Assembly: GCF_041296385.1 (NCBI RefSeq)
Contig: NC_091017.1
Location: 11,402,001 to 11,466,000 of the forward strand
Source: Aphelocoma coerulescens
Lineage: Eukaryota > Chordata > Aves > Passeriformes > Corvidae
Length of the DNA stretch: 64,000 bases
Reading direction: 5' to 3'
The notes beneath the pieces are model-generated. The model was not told the DNA's origin. It did not search any database and worked only from the letters and a program-made list of their open reading frames with translations. This document shows, piece by piece, positions 9,910 to 23,783 of this stretch. Each line of letters opens with the position of its first letter. The stretch's first letter is position 1. The position numbers were made by a program, and so were the translations under genes.

Positions 9910-11890
9910 GAACAGAAAGCGGCTCCAGGCATGCCTACCAGCTGTAGCTGACAGCTGTAGGGCTGGCTCTGGATACCCACTCCCTGAAATGCTGTGACTT
10001 CGCCTATGCAAGAAACAGCTTTCAAGAGAGCCGCCTGAAGTCCAGAGAGCCCTTCGTGAGCCTTTTTCCTATGGCGCTGTGGAAAGAAACCGTGCACGCT
10101 ACACCGTGGGTGCGTGCAGCCTGCTCGAGCAAAAGCGGCAAAGTTCAGTGCCCTCGCTGGGCTTCCCTTTCGTGCAGACAACGTGAGGCGAAGAAGGAAG
10201 CCGCAGAGCAGCGGGCTTGCGTGTGCAGTGCACCGAGTTGCACAAGTCCAGCGAGGGCTCGTTCACGAGCCGAGCCGGCTGAGGCCGTCCTCGCTTCTGC
10301 CAAAGGGAACGCGGAGCCGTAGCGCTTCACCCCCCAGCGTGGAGATAGGCACTTCCCTAGTGGTTCAGCCTTGCAGAGTCCCTGCAGCTAGAGCTCACCC
10401 AGGAGCAGGCGTCAAAGCAGAAGGCCTTCCTAAAGCACCCCTTCTCCAAGCAGCCTCCGGAAAGGGCACATCACACTGCGGCTCTGCGCCTTTCTTCTAA
10501 GGCAGACGCCCGGCTATGCTTTCGCGCTCGCGAAAGCTCCTCCTTGGCAGCCTCCAGCAGCTGCTCTCATGGAGAACGGCCGTAGAAGTCAAAGCCAGTG
10601 CTGGGCTGCACCTTCGCCTTCCCCAAGGAAGAAGCAACAGCAAACACGTCGGTGCACTCTGTATTTCCCTCCTCCGCTGCGTCCTACATGCATTCGCGTT
10701 CTCCGAAACTCGGAGACTGAAGGGAAGGGCAATTGCTTCCCCAGAGAGCTGCAAGGGGACTTAGGCGGCAGCAGCACGGGTAACTGCCGTGGAACTTGCT
10801 CCTTTCCCAAGGAGTGAATTCAGCAGGCAGGAGACTCGGCAGCCACGCTTGTCTTGCAGCCCCGTTACGACGGGCCCCCGAGCCCCGCGCCCCGCGGCTT
10901 GGTTCTTCGCCTTTTCGAACACGCCGTACCTTCGTTCTCCCGGAGGCGGACGGTCGTCTGCTTCTGGCCCGGAACACTGTGCCCGGCAGCGAAGCGCTTT
11001 CTGCGGCAAGCTGCAAAGCGCCCGTCAGATGGCGATGCTGTCTGCCCGCTCCTTCTCGGCTCGAGTGTACCCCGGCGCACGCTGCCGTCTCGCAAGGAGC
11101 AAAGAGCTTCGGTAGACGTCTCGCACACAGGAGAAAGGTGCCAGGACGACACCACGTTCTTCCTCACCCCTTCTCGTGGCCCAGATTGTGGTGCTGCCTT
11201 CAAAGCCGTGCGCATTGAAAGACTCCTCCAGCAAGTGCTTCTCCCCTGGCACACTTCGCTCAGCGAGAGCTGCGTGGGCAGCGTGGACTCAGCGAAACCG
11301 AAAGGGTGTTCTTGTAGCTCGAGCTTGTTGGAGAGGATGAAAGTTTGGTGAGAAGGTTTCACAGCTATGCAGGCTTGGCACAAAGATCTCGGAATGTAGA
11401 AACGTAGCATGAGGTAGAAATGGGAGCAAGTTTTGACAGAGAGTAAAAGGTGTTTTGCTGAAACACTGGTCACTGAGTAACCGAGAAGGCAAAGGTTGGA
11501 GATTGAGTTGGAAGGAGATTTTTTTCTCACGATTAGGACAACGGTATGTGAGTAGAAACAAGCACCCGTTTTCACCAAGTAAACAAGTCTCGAGAAGGGC
11601 ATAAGGAAATAGAAAAACATGTTTTGACCAAAAAGAGGGCTATCGCAGGCAAACAAGAAATGTCGATGTAGCAAGAAGAAGAAGGATGGGGGGGGTGTCT
11701 GAGAATTCTCCGTGGTAAGCTTCAATTGGAACTTGCTTACTCTTGCGACTGGAGAAGAATGCCTATAATACGGCAGTGCTAGTAGTCATGATAGGCTACA
11801 GGCAAATGTAAAGGTATTGGTGTATGGTGCCTATTGCTTGTCGTGTTTTAAGACACTCAGCAAAGAAAACTATCTAACGCTTTGTAAGTT
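9910..11890 (+). repeat. Repeat copy 6 (H type, 1-bp deletion)
   Basis: 1,981 bp. G376C (10285), H motif 10646-10650, A1560G (11469). A T5 run is shortened to T4 (11569-11572), which fuses two minus-strand open frames into a spurious 286-codon frame. Confidence 0.95.
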
Positions 11891-13872
11891 GAACAGAAAG
11901 CGGCTCCAGGCATGCCTACCAGCTGTAGCTGACAGCTGTAGGGCTGGCTCTGGATACCCACTCCCTGAAATGCTGTGACTTCGCCTATGCAAGAAACAGC
12001 TTTCAAGAGAGCCGCCTGAAGTCCAGAGAGCCCTTCGTGAGCCTTTTTCCTATGGCGCTGTGGAAAGAAACCGTGCACGCTACACCGTGGGTGCGTGCAG
12101 CCTGCTCGAGCAAAAGCGGCAAAGTTCAGTGCCCTCGCTGGGCTTCCCTTTCGTGCAGACAACGTGAGGCGAAGAAGGAAGCCGCAGAGCAGCGGGCTTG
12201 CGTGTGCAGTGCACCGAGTTGCACAAGTCCAGCGAGGGCTCGTTCACGAGCCGAGCCGGCTGAGGGCGTCCTCGCTTCTGCCAAAGGGAACGCGGAGCCG
12301 TAGCGCTTCACCCCCCAGCGTGGAGATAGGCACTTCCCTAGTGGTTCAGCCTTGCAGAGTCCCTGCAGCTAGAGCTCACCCAGGAGCAGGCGTCAAAGCA
12401 GAAGGCCTTCCTAAAGCACCCCTTCTCCAAGCAGCCTCCGGAAAGGGCACATCACACTGCGGCTCTGCGCCTTTCTTCTAAGGCAGACGCCCGGCTATGC
12501 TTTCGCGCTCGCGAAAGCTCCTCCTTGGCAGCCTCCAGCAGCTGCTCTCATGGAGAACGGCCGTAGAAGTCAAAGCCAGTGCTGGGCTGCACCTTCGCCT
12601 TCCCCAAGGAAGAAGCAACAGCAAACACGTCGGTGCACTCTGTATTTCCCTCCTCCGCTGCATCCTACATGCATTCGCGTTCTCCGAAACTCGGAGACTG
12701 AAGGGAAGGGCAATTGCTTCCCCAGAGAGCTGCAAGGGGACTTAGGCGGCAGCAGCACGGGTAACTGCCGTGGAACTTGCTCCTTTCCCAAGGAGTGAAT
12801 TCAGCAGGCAGGAGACTCGGCAGCCACGCTTGTCTTGCAGCCCCATTACGACGGGCCCCCGAGCCCCGCGCCCCGCGGCTTGGTTCTTCGCCTTTTCGAA
12901 CACGCCGTACCTTCGTTCTCCCGGAGGCGGACGGTCGTCTGCTTCTGGCCCGGAACACTGTGCCCGGCAGCGAAGCGCTTTCTGCGGCAAGCTGCAAAGC
13001 GCCCGTCAGATGGCGATGCTGTCTGCCCGCTCCTTCTCGGCTCGAGTGTACCCCGGCGCACGCTGCCGTCTCGCAAGGAGCAAAGAGCTTCGGTAGACGT
13101 CTCGCACACAGGAGAAAGGTGCCAGGACGACACCACGTTCTTCCTCACCCCTTCTCGTGGCCCAGATTGTGGTGCTGCCTTCAAAGCCGTGCGCATTGAA
13201 AGACTCCTCCAGCAAGTGCTTCTCCCCTGGCACACTTCGCTCAGCGAGAGCTGCGTGGGCAGCGTGGACTCAGCGAAACCGAAAGGGTGTTCTTGTAGCT
13301 CGAGCTTGTTGGAGAGGATGAAAGTTTGGTGAGAAGGTTTCACAGCTATGCAGGCTTGGCACAAAGATCTCGGAATGTAGAAACGTAGCATGAGGTAGAA
13401 ATGGGAGCAAGTTTTGACAGAGAGTAAAAGGTGTTTTGCTGAAACACTGATCACTGAGTAACCGAGAAGGCAAAGGTTGGAGATTGAGTTGGAAGGAGAT
13501 TTTTTTCTCACGATTAGGACAACGGTATGTGAGTAGAAACAAGCACCCGTTTTTCACCAAGTAAACAAGTCTCGAGAAGGGCATAAGGAAATAGAAAAAC
13601 ATGTTTTGACCAAAAAGAGGGCTATCGCAGGCAAACAAGAAATGTCGATGTAGCAAGAAGAAGAAGGATGGGGGGGGTGTCTGAGAATTCTCCGTGGTAA
13701 GCTTCAATTGGAACTTGCTTACTCTTGCGACTGGAGAAGAATGCCTATAATACGGCAGTGCTAGTAGTCATGATAGGCTACAGGCAAATGTAAAGGTATT
13801 GGTGTATGGTGCCTATTGCTTGTCGTGTTTTAAGACACTCAGCAAAGAAAACTATCTAACGCTTTGTAAGTT
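11891..13872 (+). repeat. Repeat copy 7 (H type)
   Basis: 1,982 bp. H motif 12627-12631; G772A (12662) and G955A (12845), both shared only with copy 4. It lacks copy 4's A1452C. Confidence 0.95.
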
Positions 13873-15854
13873 GAACAGAAAGCGGCTCCAGGCATGCCTA
13901 CCAGCTGTAGCTGACAGCTGTAGGGCTGGCTCTGGATACCCACTCCCTGAAATGCTGTGACTTCGCCTATGCAAGAAACAGCTTTCAAGAGAGCCGCCTG
14001 AAGTCCAGAGAGCCCTTCGTGAGCCTTTTTCCTATGGCGCTGTGGAAAGAAACCGTGCACGCTACACCGTGGGTGCGTGCAGCCTGCTCGAGCAAAAGCG
14101 GCAAAGTTCAGTGCCCTCGCTGGGCTTCCCTTTCGTGCAGACAACGTGAGGCGAAGAAGGAAGCCGCAGAGCAGCGGGCTTGCGTGTGCAGTGCACCGAG
14201 TTGCACAAGTCCAGCGAGGGCTCGTTCACGAGCCGAGCCGGCTGAGGGCGTCCTCGCTTCTGCCAAAGGGAACGCGGAGCCGTAGCGCTTCACCCCCCAG
14301 CGTGGAGATAGGCACTTCCCTAGTGGTTCAGCCTTGCAGAGTCCCTGCAGCTAGAGCTCACCCAGGAGCAGGCGTCAAAGCAGAAGGCCTTCCTAAAGCA
14401 CCCCTTCTCCAAGCAGCCTCCGGAAAGGGCACATCACACTGCGGCTCTGCGCCTTTCTTCTAAGGCAGACGCCCGGCTATGCTTTCGCGCTCGCGAAAGC
14501 TCCTCCTTGGCAGCCTCCAGCAGCTGCTCTCATGGAGAACGGCCGTAGAAGTCAAAGCCAGTGCTGGGCTGCACCTTCGCCTTCCCCAAGGAAGAAGCAA
14601 CAGCAAACACGTCGGTGCACTCTGTATTTCCCTCCTCCGCTGCGTCCTACATGCATTCGCGTTCTCCGAAACTCGGAGACTGAAGGGAAGGGCAATTGCT
14701 TCCCCAGAGAGCTGCAAGGGGACTTAGGCGGCAGCAGCACGGGTAACTGCCGTGGAACTTGCTCCTTTCCCAAGGAGTGAATTCAGCAGGCAGGAGACTC
14801 GGCAGCCACGCTTGTCTTGCAGCCCCGTTACGACGGGCCCCCGAGCCCCGCGCCCCGCGGCTTGGTTCTTCGCCTTTTCGAACACGCCGTACCTTCGTTC
14901 TCCCGGAGGCGGACGGTCGTCTGCTTCTGGCCCGGAACACTGTGCCCGGCAGCGAAGCGCTTTCTGCGGCAAGCTGCAAAGCGCCCGTCAGATGGCGATG
15001 CTGTCTGCCCGCTCCTTCTCGGCTCGAGTGTACCCCGGCGCACGCTGCCGTCTCGCAAGGAGCAAAGAGCTTCGGTAGACGTCTCGCACACAGGAGAAAG
15101 GTGCCAGGACGACACCACGTTCTTCCTCACCCCTTCTCGTGGCCCAGATTGTGGTGCTGCCTTCAAAGCCGTGCGCATTGAAAGACTCCTCCAGCAAGTG
15201 CTTCTCCCCTGGCACACTTCGCTCAGCGAGAGCTGCGTGGGCAGCGTGGACTCAGCGAAACCGAAAGGGTGTTCTTGTAGCTCGAGCTTGTTGGAGAGGA
15301 TGAAAGTTTGGTGAGAAGGTTTCCCAGCTATGCAGGCTTGGCACAAAGATCTCGGAATGTAGAAACGTAGCATGAGGTAGAAATGGGAGCAAGTTTTGAC
15401 AGAGAGTAAAAGGTGTTTTGCTGAAACACTGATCACTGAGTAACCGAGAAGGCAAAGGTTGGAGATTGAGTTGGAAGGAGATTTTTTTCTCACGATTAGG
15501 ACAACGGTATGTGAGTAGAAACAAGCACCCGTTTTTCACCAAGTAAACAAGTCTCGAGAAGGGCATAAGGAAATAGAAAAACATGTTTTGACCAAAAAGA
15601 GGGCTATCGCAGGCAAACAAGAAATGTCGATGTAGCAAGAAGAAGAAGGATGGGGGGGGTGTCTGAGAATTCTCCGTGGTAAGCTTCAATTGGAACTTGC
15701 TTACTCTTGCGACTGGAGAAGAATGCCTATAATACGGCAGTGCTAGTAGTCATGATAGGCTACAGGCAAATGTAAAGGTATTGGTGTATGGTGCCTATTG
15801 CTTGTCGTGTTTTAAGACACTCAGCAAAGAAAACTATCTAACGCTTTGTAAGTT
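13873..15854 (+). repeat. Repeat copy 8 (H type)
   Basis: 1,982 bp. H motif 14609-14613; A1452C (15324). Confidence 0.95.
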
Positions 15855-17836
15855 GAACAGAAAGCGGCTCCAGGCATGCCTACCAGCTGTAGCTGACAGC
15901 TGTAGGGCTGGCTCTGGATACCCACTCCCTGAAATGCTGTGACTTCGCCTATGCAAGAAACAGCTTTCAAGAGAGCCGCCTGAAGTCCAGAGAGCCCTTC
16001 GTGAGCCTTTTTCCTATGGCGCTGTGGAAAGAAACCGTGCACGCTACACCGTGGGTGCGTGCAGCCTGCTCGAGCAAAAGCGGCAAAGTTCAGTGCCCTC
16101 GCTGGGCTTCCCTTTCGTGCAGACAACGTGAGGCGAAGAAGGAAGCCGCAGAGCAGCGGGCTTGCGTGTGCAGTGCACCGAGTTGCACAAGTCCAGCGAG
16201 GGCTCGTTCACGAGCCGAGCCGGCTGAGGGCGTCCTCGCTTCTGCCAAAGGGAACGCGGAGCCGTAGCGCTTCACCCCCCAGCGTGGAGATAGGCACTTC
16301 CCTAGTGGTTCAGCCTTGCAGAGTCCCTGCAGCTAGAGCTCACCCAGGAGCAGGCGTCAAAGCAGAAGGCCTTCCTAAAGCACCCCTTCTCCAAGCAGCC
16401 TCCGGAAAGGGCACATCACACTGCGGCTCTGCGCCTTTCTTCTAAGGCAGACGCCCGGCTATGCTTTCGCGCTCGCGAAAGCTCCTCCTTGGCAGCCTCC
16501 AGCAGCTGCTCTCATGGAGAACGGCCGTAGAAGTCAAAGCCAGTGCTGGGCTGCACCTTCGCCTTCCCCAAGGAAGAAGCAACAGCAAACTCGGAGGTGC
16601 ACTCTGTATTTCCCTCCTCCGCTGCGTCCTACATGCATTCGCGTTCTCCGAAACTCGGAGACTGAAGGGAAGGGCAATTGCTTCCCCAGAGAGCTGCAAG
16701 GGGACTTAGGCGGCAGCAGCACGGGTAACTGCCGTGGAACTTGCTCCTTTCCCAAGGAGTGAATTCAGCAGGCAGGAGACTCGGCAGCCACGCTTGTCTT
16801 GCAGCCCCGTTACGACGGGCCCCCGAGCCCCGCGCCCCGCGGCTTGGTTCTTCGCCTTTTCGAACACGCCGTACCTTCGTTCTCCCGGAGGCGGACGGTC
16901 GTCTGCTTCTGGCCCGGAACACTGTGCCCGGCAGCGAAGCGCTTTCTGCGGCAAGCTGCAAAGCGCCCGTCAGATGGCGATGCTGTCTGCCCGCTCCTTC
17001 TCGGCTCGAGTGTACCCCGGCGCACGCTGCCGTCTCGCAAGGAGCAAAGAGCTTCGGTAGACGTCTCGCACACAGGAGAAAGGTGCCAGGACGACACCAC
17101 GTTCTTCCTCACCCCTTCTCGTGGCCCAGATTGTGGTGCTGCCTTCAAAGCCGTGCGCATTGAAAGACTCCTCCAGCAAGTGCTTCTCCCCTGGCACACT
17201 TCGCTCAGCGAGAGCTGCGTGGGCAGCGTGGACTCAGCGAAACCGAAAGGGTGTTCTTGTAGCTCGAGCTTGTTGGAGAGGATGAAAGTTTGGTGAGAAG
17301 GTTTCACAGCTATGCAGGCTTGGCACAAAGATCTCGGAATGTAGAAACGTAGCATGAGGTAGAAATGGGAGCAAGTTTTGACAGAGAGTAAAAGGTGTTT
17401 TGCTGAAACACTGATCACTGAGTAACCGAGAAGGCAAAGGTTGGAGATTGAGTTGGAAGGAGATTTTTTTCTCACGATTAGGACAACGGTATGTGAGTAG
17501 AAACAAGCACCCGTTTTTCACCAAGTAAACAAGTCTCGAGAAGGGCATAAGGAAATAGAAAAACATGTTTTGACCAAAAAGAGGGCTATCGCAGGCAAAC
17601 AAGAAATGTCGATGTAGCAAGAAGAAGAAGGATGGGGGGGGTGTCTGAGAATTCTCCGTGGTAAGCTTCAATTGGAACTTGCTTACTCTTGCGACTGGAG
17701 AAGAATGCCTATAATACGGCAGTGCTAGTAGTCATGATAGGCTACAGGCAAATGTAAAGGTATTGGTGTATGGTGCCTATTGCTTGTCGTGTTTTAAGAC
17801 ACTCAGCAAAGAAAACTATCTAACGCTTTGTAAGTT
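15855..17836 (+). repeat. Repeat copy 9 (L type, consensus)
   Basis: 1,982 bp. No catalogued variant. Confidence 0.95.
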
Positions 17837-19818
17837 GAACAGAAAGCGGCTCCAGGCATGCCTACCAGCTGTAGCTGACAGCTGTAGGGCTGGCTCTGGA
17901 TACCCACTCCCTGAAATGCTGTGACTTCGCCTATGCAAGAAACAGCTTTCAAGAGAGCCGCCTGAAGTCCAGAGAGCCCTTCGTGAGCCTTTTTCCTATG
18001 GCGCTGTGGAAAGAAACCGTGCACGCTACACCGTGGGTGCGTGCAGCCTGCTCGAGCAAAAGCGGCAAAGTTCAGTGCCCTCGCTGGGCTTCCCTTTCGT
18101 GCAGACAACGTGAGGCGAAGAAGGAAGCCGCAGAGCAGCGGGCTTGCGTGTGCAGTGCACCGAGTTGCACAAGTCCAGCGAGGGCTCGTTCACGAGCCGA
18201 GCCGGCTGAGGCCGTCCTCGCTTCTGCCAAAGGGAACGCGGAGCCGTAGCGCTTCACCCCCCAGCGTGGAGATAGGCACTTCCCTAGTGGTTCAGCCTTG
18301 CAGAGTCCCTGCAGCTAGAGCTCACCCAGGAGCAGGCGTCAAAGCAGAAGGCCTTCCTAAAGCACCCCTTCTCCAAGCAGCCTCCGGAAAGGGCACATCA
18401 CACTGCGGCTCTGCGCCTTTCTTCTAAGGCAGACGCCCGGCTATGCTTTCGCGCTCGCGAAAGCTCCTCCTTGGCAGCCTCCAGCAGCTGCTCTCATGGA
18501 GAACGGCCGTAGAAGTCAAAGCCAGTGCTGGGCTGCACCTTCGCCTTCCCCAAGGAAGAAGCAACAGCAAACTCGGAGGTGCACTCTGTATTTCCCTCCT
18601 CCGCTGCGTCCTACATGCATTCGCGTTCTCCGAAACTCGGAGACTGAAGGGAAGGGCAATTGCTTCCCCAGAGAGCTGCAAGGGGACTTAGGCGGCAGCA
18701 GCACGGGTAACTGCCGTGGAACTTGCTCCTTTCCCAAGGAGTGAATTCAGCAGGCAGGAGACTCGGCAGCCACGCTTGTCTTGCAGCCCCGTTACGACGG
18801 GCCCCCGAGCCCCGCGCCCCGCGGCTTGGTTCTTCGCCTTTTCGAACACGCCGTACCTTCGTTCTCCCGGAGGCGGACGGTCGTCTGCTTCTGGCCCGGA
18901 ACACTGTGCCCGGCAGCGAAGCGCTTTCTGCGGCAAGCTGCAAAGCGCCCGTCAGATGGCGATGCTGTCTGCCCGCTCCTTCTCGGCTCGAGTGTACCCC
19001 GGCGCACGCTGCCGTCTCGCAAGGAGCAAAGAGCTTCGGTAGACGTCTCGCACACAGGAGAAAGGTGCCAGGACGACACCACGTTCTTCCTCACCCCTTC
19101 TCGTGGCCCAGATTGTGGTGCTGCCTTCAAAGCCGTGCGCATTGAAAGACTCCTCCAGCAAGTGCTTCTCCCCTGGCACACTTCGCTCAGCGAGAGCTGC
19201 GTGGGCAGCGTGGACTCAGCGAAACCGAAAGGGTGTTCTTGTAGCTCGAGCTTGTTGGAGAGGATGAAAGTTTGGTGAGAAGGTTTCACAGCTATGCAGG
19301 CTTGGCACAAAGATCTCGGAATGTAGAAACGTAGCATGAGGTAGAAATGGGAGCAAGTTTTGACAGAGAGTAAAAGGTGTTTTGCTGAAACACTGATCAC
19401 TGAGTAACCGAGAAGGCAAAGGTTGGAGATTGAGTTGGAAGGAGATTTTTTTCTCACGATTAGGACAACGGTATGTGAGTAGAAACAAGCACCCGTTTTT
19501 CACCAAGTAAACAAGTCTCGAGAAGGGCATAAGGAAATAGAAAAACATGTTTTGACCAAAAAGAGGGCTATCGCAGGCAAACAAGAAATGTCGATGTAGC
19601 AAGAAGAAGAAGGATGGGGGGGGTGTCTGAGAATTCTCCGTGGTAAGCTTCAATTGGAACTTGCTTACTCTTGCGACTGGAGAAGAATGCCTATAATACG
19701 GCAGTGCTAGTAGTCATGATAGGCTACAGGCAAATGTAAAGGTATTGGTGTATGGTGCCTATTGCTTGTCGTGTTTTAAGACACTCAGCAAAGAAAACTA
19801 TCTAACGCTTTGTAAGTT
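17837..19818 (+). repeat. Repeat copy 10 (L type)
   Basis: 1,982 bp. Only G376C (18212), the same state as copy 15, five units to the right, and copy 6. Confidence 0.95.
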
Positions 19819-21800
19819 GAACAGAAAGCGGCTCCAGGCATGCCTACCAGCTGTAGCTGACAGCTGTAGGGCTGGCTCTGGATACCCACTCCCTGAAATG
19901 CTGTGACTTCGCCTATGCAAGAAACAGCTTTCAAGAGAGCCGCCTGAAGTCCAGAGAGCCCTTCGTGAGCCTTTTTCCTATGGCGCTGTGGAAAGAAACC
20001 GTGCACGCTACACCGTGGGTGCGTGCAGCCTGCTCGAGCAAAAGCGGCAAAGTTCAGTGCCCTCGCTGGGCTTCCCTTTCGTGCAGACAACGTGAGGCGA
20101 AGAAGGAAGCCGCAGAGCAGCGGGCTTGCGTGTGCAGTGCACCGAGTTGCACAAGTCCAGCGAGGGCTCGTTCACGAGCCGAGCCGGCTGAGGGCGTCCT
20201 CGCTTCTGCCAAAGGGAACGCGGAGCCGTAGCGCTTCACCCCCCAGCGTGGAGATAGGCACTTCCCTAGTGGTTCAGCCTTGCAGAGTCCCTGCAGCTAG
20301 AGCTCACCCAGGAGCAGGCGTCAAAGCAGAAGGCCTTCCTAAAGCACCCCTTCTCCAAGCAGCCTCCGGAAAGGGCACATCACACTGCGGCTCTGCGCCT
20401 TTCTTCTAAGGCAGACGCCCGGCTATGCTTTCGCGCTCGCGAAAGCTCCTCCTTGGCAGCCTCCAGCAGCTGCTCTCATGGAGAACGGCCGTAGAAGTCA
20501 AAGCCAGTGCTGGGCTGCACCTTCGCCTTCCCCAAGGAAGAAGCAACAGCAAACACGTCGGTGCACTCTGTATTTCCCTCCTCCGCTGCGTCCTACATGC
20601 ATTCGCGTTCTCCGAAACTCGGAGACTGAAGGGAAGGGCAATTGCTTCCCCAGAGAGCTGCAAGGGGACTTAGGCGGCAGCAGCACGGGTAACTGCCGTG
20701 GAACTTGCTCCTTTCCCAAGGAGTGAATTCAGCAGGCAGGAGACTCGGCAGCCACGCTTGTCTTGCAGCCCCGTTACGACGGGCCCCCGAGCCCCGCGCC
20801 CCGCGGCTTGGTTCTTCGCCTTTTCGAACACGCCGTACCTTCGTTCTCCCGGAGGCGGACGGTCGTCTGCTTCTGGCCCGGAACACTGTGCCCGGCAGCG
20901 AAGCGCTTTCTGCGGCAAGCTGCAAAGCGCCCGTCAGATGGCGATGCTGTCTGCCCGCTCCTTCTCGGCTCGAGTGTACCCCGGCGCACGCTGCCGTCTC
21001 GCAAGGAGCAAAGAGCTTCGGTAGACGTCTCGCACCCAGGAGAAAGGTGCCAGGACGACACCACGTTCTTCCTCACCCCTTCTCGTGGCCCAGATTGTGG
21101 TGCTGCCTTCAAAGCCGTGCGCATTGAAAGACTCCTCCAGCAAGTGCTTCTCCCCTGGCACACTTCGCTCAGCGAGAGCTGCGTGGGCAGCGTGGACTCA
21201 GCGAAACCGAAAGGGTGTTCTTGTAGCTCGAGCTTGTTGGAGAGGATGAAAGTTTGGTGAGAAGGTTTCACAGCTATGCAGGCTTGGCACAAAGATCTCG
21301 GAATGTAGAAACGTAGCATGAGGTAGAAATGGGAGCAAGTTTTGACAGAGAGTAAAAGGTGTTTTGCTGAAACACTGATCACTGAGTAACCGAGAAGGCA
21401 AAGGTTGGAGATTGAGTTGGAAGGAGATTTTTTTCTCACGATTAGGACAACGGTATGTGAGTAGAAACAAGCACCCGTTTTTCACCAAGTAAACAAGTCT
21501 CGAGAAGGGCATAAGGAAATAGAAAAACATGTTTTGACCAAAAAGAGGGCTATCGCAGGCAAACAAGAAATGTCGATGTAGCAAGAAGAAGAAGGATGGG
21601 GGGGGTGTCTGAGAATTCTCCGTGGTAAGCTTCAATTGGAACTTGCTTACTCTTGCGACTGGAGAAGAATGCCTATAATACGGCAGTGCTAGTAGTCATG
21701 ATAGGCTACAGGCAAATGTAAAGGTATTGGTGTATGGTGCCTATTGCTTGTCGTGTTTTAAGACACTCAGCAAAGAAAACTATCTAACGCTTTGTAAGTT
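19819..21800 (+). repeat. Repeat copy 11 (H type)
   Basis: 1,982 bp. H motif 20555-20559; A1218C (21036), a change otherwise seen only from copy 19 onward. Confidence 0.95.
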
Positions 21801-23783
21801 GAACAGAAAGCGGCTCCAGGCATGCCTACCAGCTGTAGCTGACAGCTGTAGGGCTGGCTCTGGATACCCACTCCCTGAAATGCTGTGACTTCGCCTATGC
21901 AAGAAACAGCTTTCAAGAGAGCCGCCTGAAGTCCAGAGAGCCCTTCGTGAGCCTTTTTCCTATGGCGCTGTGGAAAGAAACCGTGCACGCTACACCGTGG
22001 GTGCGTGCAGCCTGCTCGAGCAAAAGCGGCAAAGTTCAGTGCCCTCGCTGGGCTTCCCTTTCGTGCAGACAACGTGAGGCGAAGAAGGAAGCCGCAGAGC
22101 AGCGGGCTTGCGTGTGCAGTGCACCGAGTTGCACAAGTCCAGCGAGGGCTCGTTCACGAGCCGAGCCGGCTGAGGGCGTCCTCGCTTCTGCCAAAGGGAA
22201 CGCGGAGCCGTAGCGCTTCACCCCCCAGCGTGGAGATAGGCACTTCCCTAGTGGTTCAGCCTTGCAGAGTCCCTGCAGCTAGAGCTCACCCAGGAGCAGG
22301 CGTCAAAGCAGAAGGCCTTCCTAAAGCACCCCTTCTCCAAGCAGCCTCCGGAAAGGGCACATCACACTGCGGCTCTGCGCCTTTCTTCTAAGGCAGACGC
22401 CCGGCTATGCTTTCGCGCTCGCGAAAGCTCCTCCTTGGCAGCCTCCAGCAGCTGCTCTCATGGAGAACGGCCGTAGAAGTCAAAGCCAGTGCTGGGCTGC
22501 ACCTTCGCCTTCCCCAAGGAAGAAGCAACAGCAAACTCGGAGGTGCACTCTGTATTTCCCTCCTCCGCTGCGTCCTACATGCATTCGCGTTCTCCGAAAC
22601 TCGGAGACTGAAGGGAAGGGCAATTGCTTCCCCAGAGAGCTGCAAGGGGACTTAGGCGGCAGCAGCACGGGTAACTGCCGTGGAACTTGCTCCTTTCCCA
22701 AGGAGTGAATTCAGCAGGCAGGAGACTCGGCAGCCACGCTTGTCTTGCAGCCCCGTTACGACGGGCCCCCGAGCCCCGCGCCCCGCGGCTTGGTTCTTCG
22801 CCTTTTCGAACACGCCGTACCTTCGTTCTCCCGGAGGCGGACGGTCGTCTGCTTCTGGCCCGGAACACTGTGCCCGGCAGCGAAGCGCTTTCTGCGGCAA
22901 GCTGCAAAGCGCCCGTCAGATGGCGATGCTGTCTGCCCGCTCCTTCTCGGCTCGAGTGTACCCCGGCGCACGCTGCCGTCTCGCAAGGAGCAAAGAGCTT
23001 CGGTAGACGTCTCACACACAGGAGAAAGGTGCCAGGACGACACCACGTTCTTCCTCACCCCTTCTCGTGGCCCAGATTGTGGTGCTGCCTTCAAAGCCGT
23101 GCGCATTGAAAGACTCCTCCAGCAAGTGCTTCTCCCCTGGCACGCTTCGCTCAGCGAGAGCTGCGTGGGCAGCGTGGACTCAGCGAAACCGAAAGGGTGT
23201 TCTTGTAGCTCGAGCTTGTTGGAGAGGATGAAAGTTTGGTGAGAAGGTTTCACAGCTATGCAGGCTTGGCACAAAGATCTCGGAATGTAGAAACGTAGCA
23301 TGAGGTAGAAATGGGAGCAAGTTTTGACAGAGAGTAAAAGGTGTTTTGCTGAAACACTGATCACTGAGTAACCGAGAAGGCAAAGGTTGGAGATTGAGTT
23401 GGAAGGAGATTTTTTTCTCACGATTAGGACAACGGTATGTGAGTAGAAACAAGCACCCGTTTTTCACCAAGTAAACAAGTCTCGAGAAGGGCATAAGGAA
23501 ATAGAAAAACATGTTTTGACCAAAAAGAGGGCTATCGCAGGCAAACAAGAAATGTCGATGTAGCAAGAAGAAGAAGGATGGGGGGGGGTGTCTGAGAATT
23601 CTCCGTGGTAAGCTTCAATTGGAACTTGCTTACTCTTGCGACTGGAGAAGAATGCCTATAATACGGCAGTGCTAGTAGTCATGATAGGCTACAGGCAAAT
23701 GTAAAGGTATTGGTGTATGGTGCCTATTGCTTGTCGTGTTTTAAGACACTCAGCAAAGAAAACTATCTAACGCTTTGTAAGTT
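21801..23783 (+). repeat. Repeat copy 12 (L type, G9)
   Basis: 1,983 bp. G1214A (23014), A1344G (23144) and a G9 run (23580-23588). The same three-marker haplotype recurs only in copy 17. Confidence 0.95.

Noticed and set aside
10865..11725. The longest open frame in the window, 286 codons, minus strand, copy 6
   Set aside because: It exists only because one T is missing from a T run (11569-11572), which joins two unrelated frames. No other copy has it.
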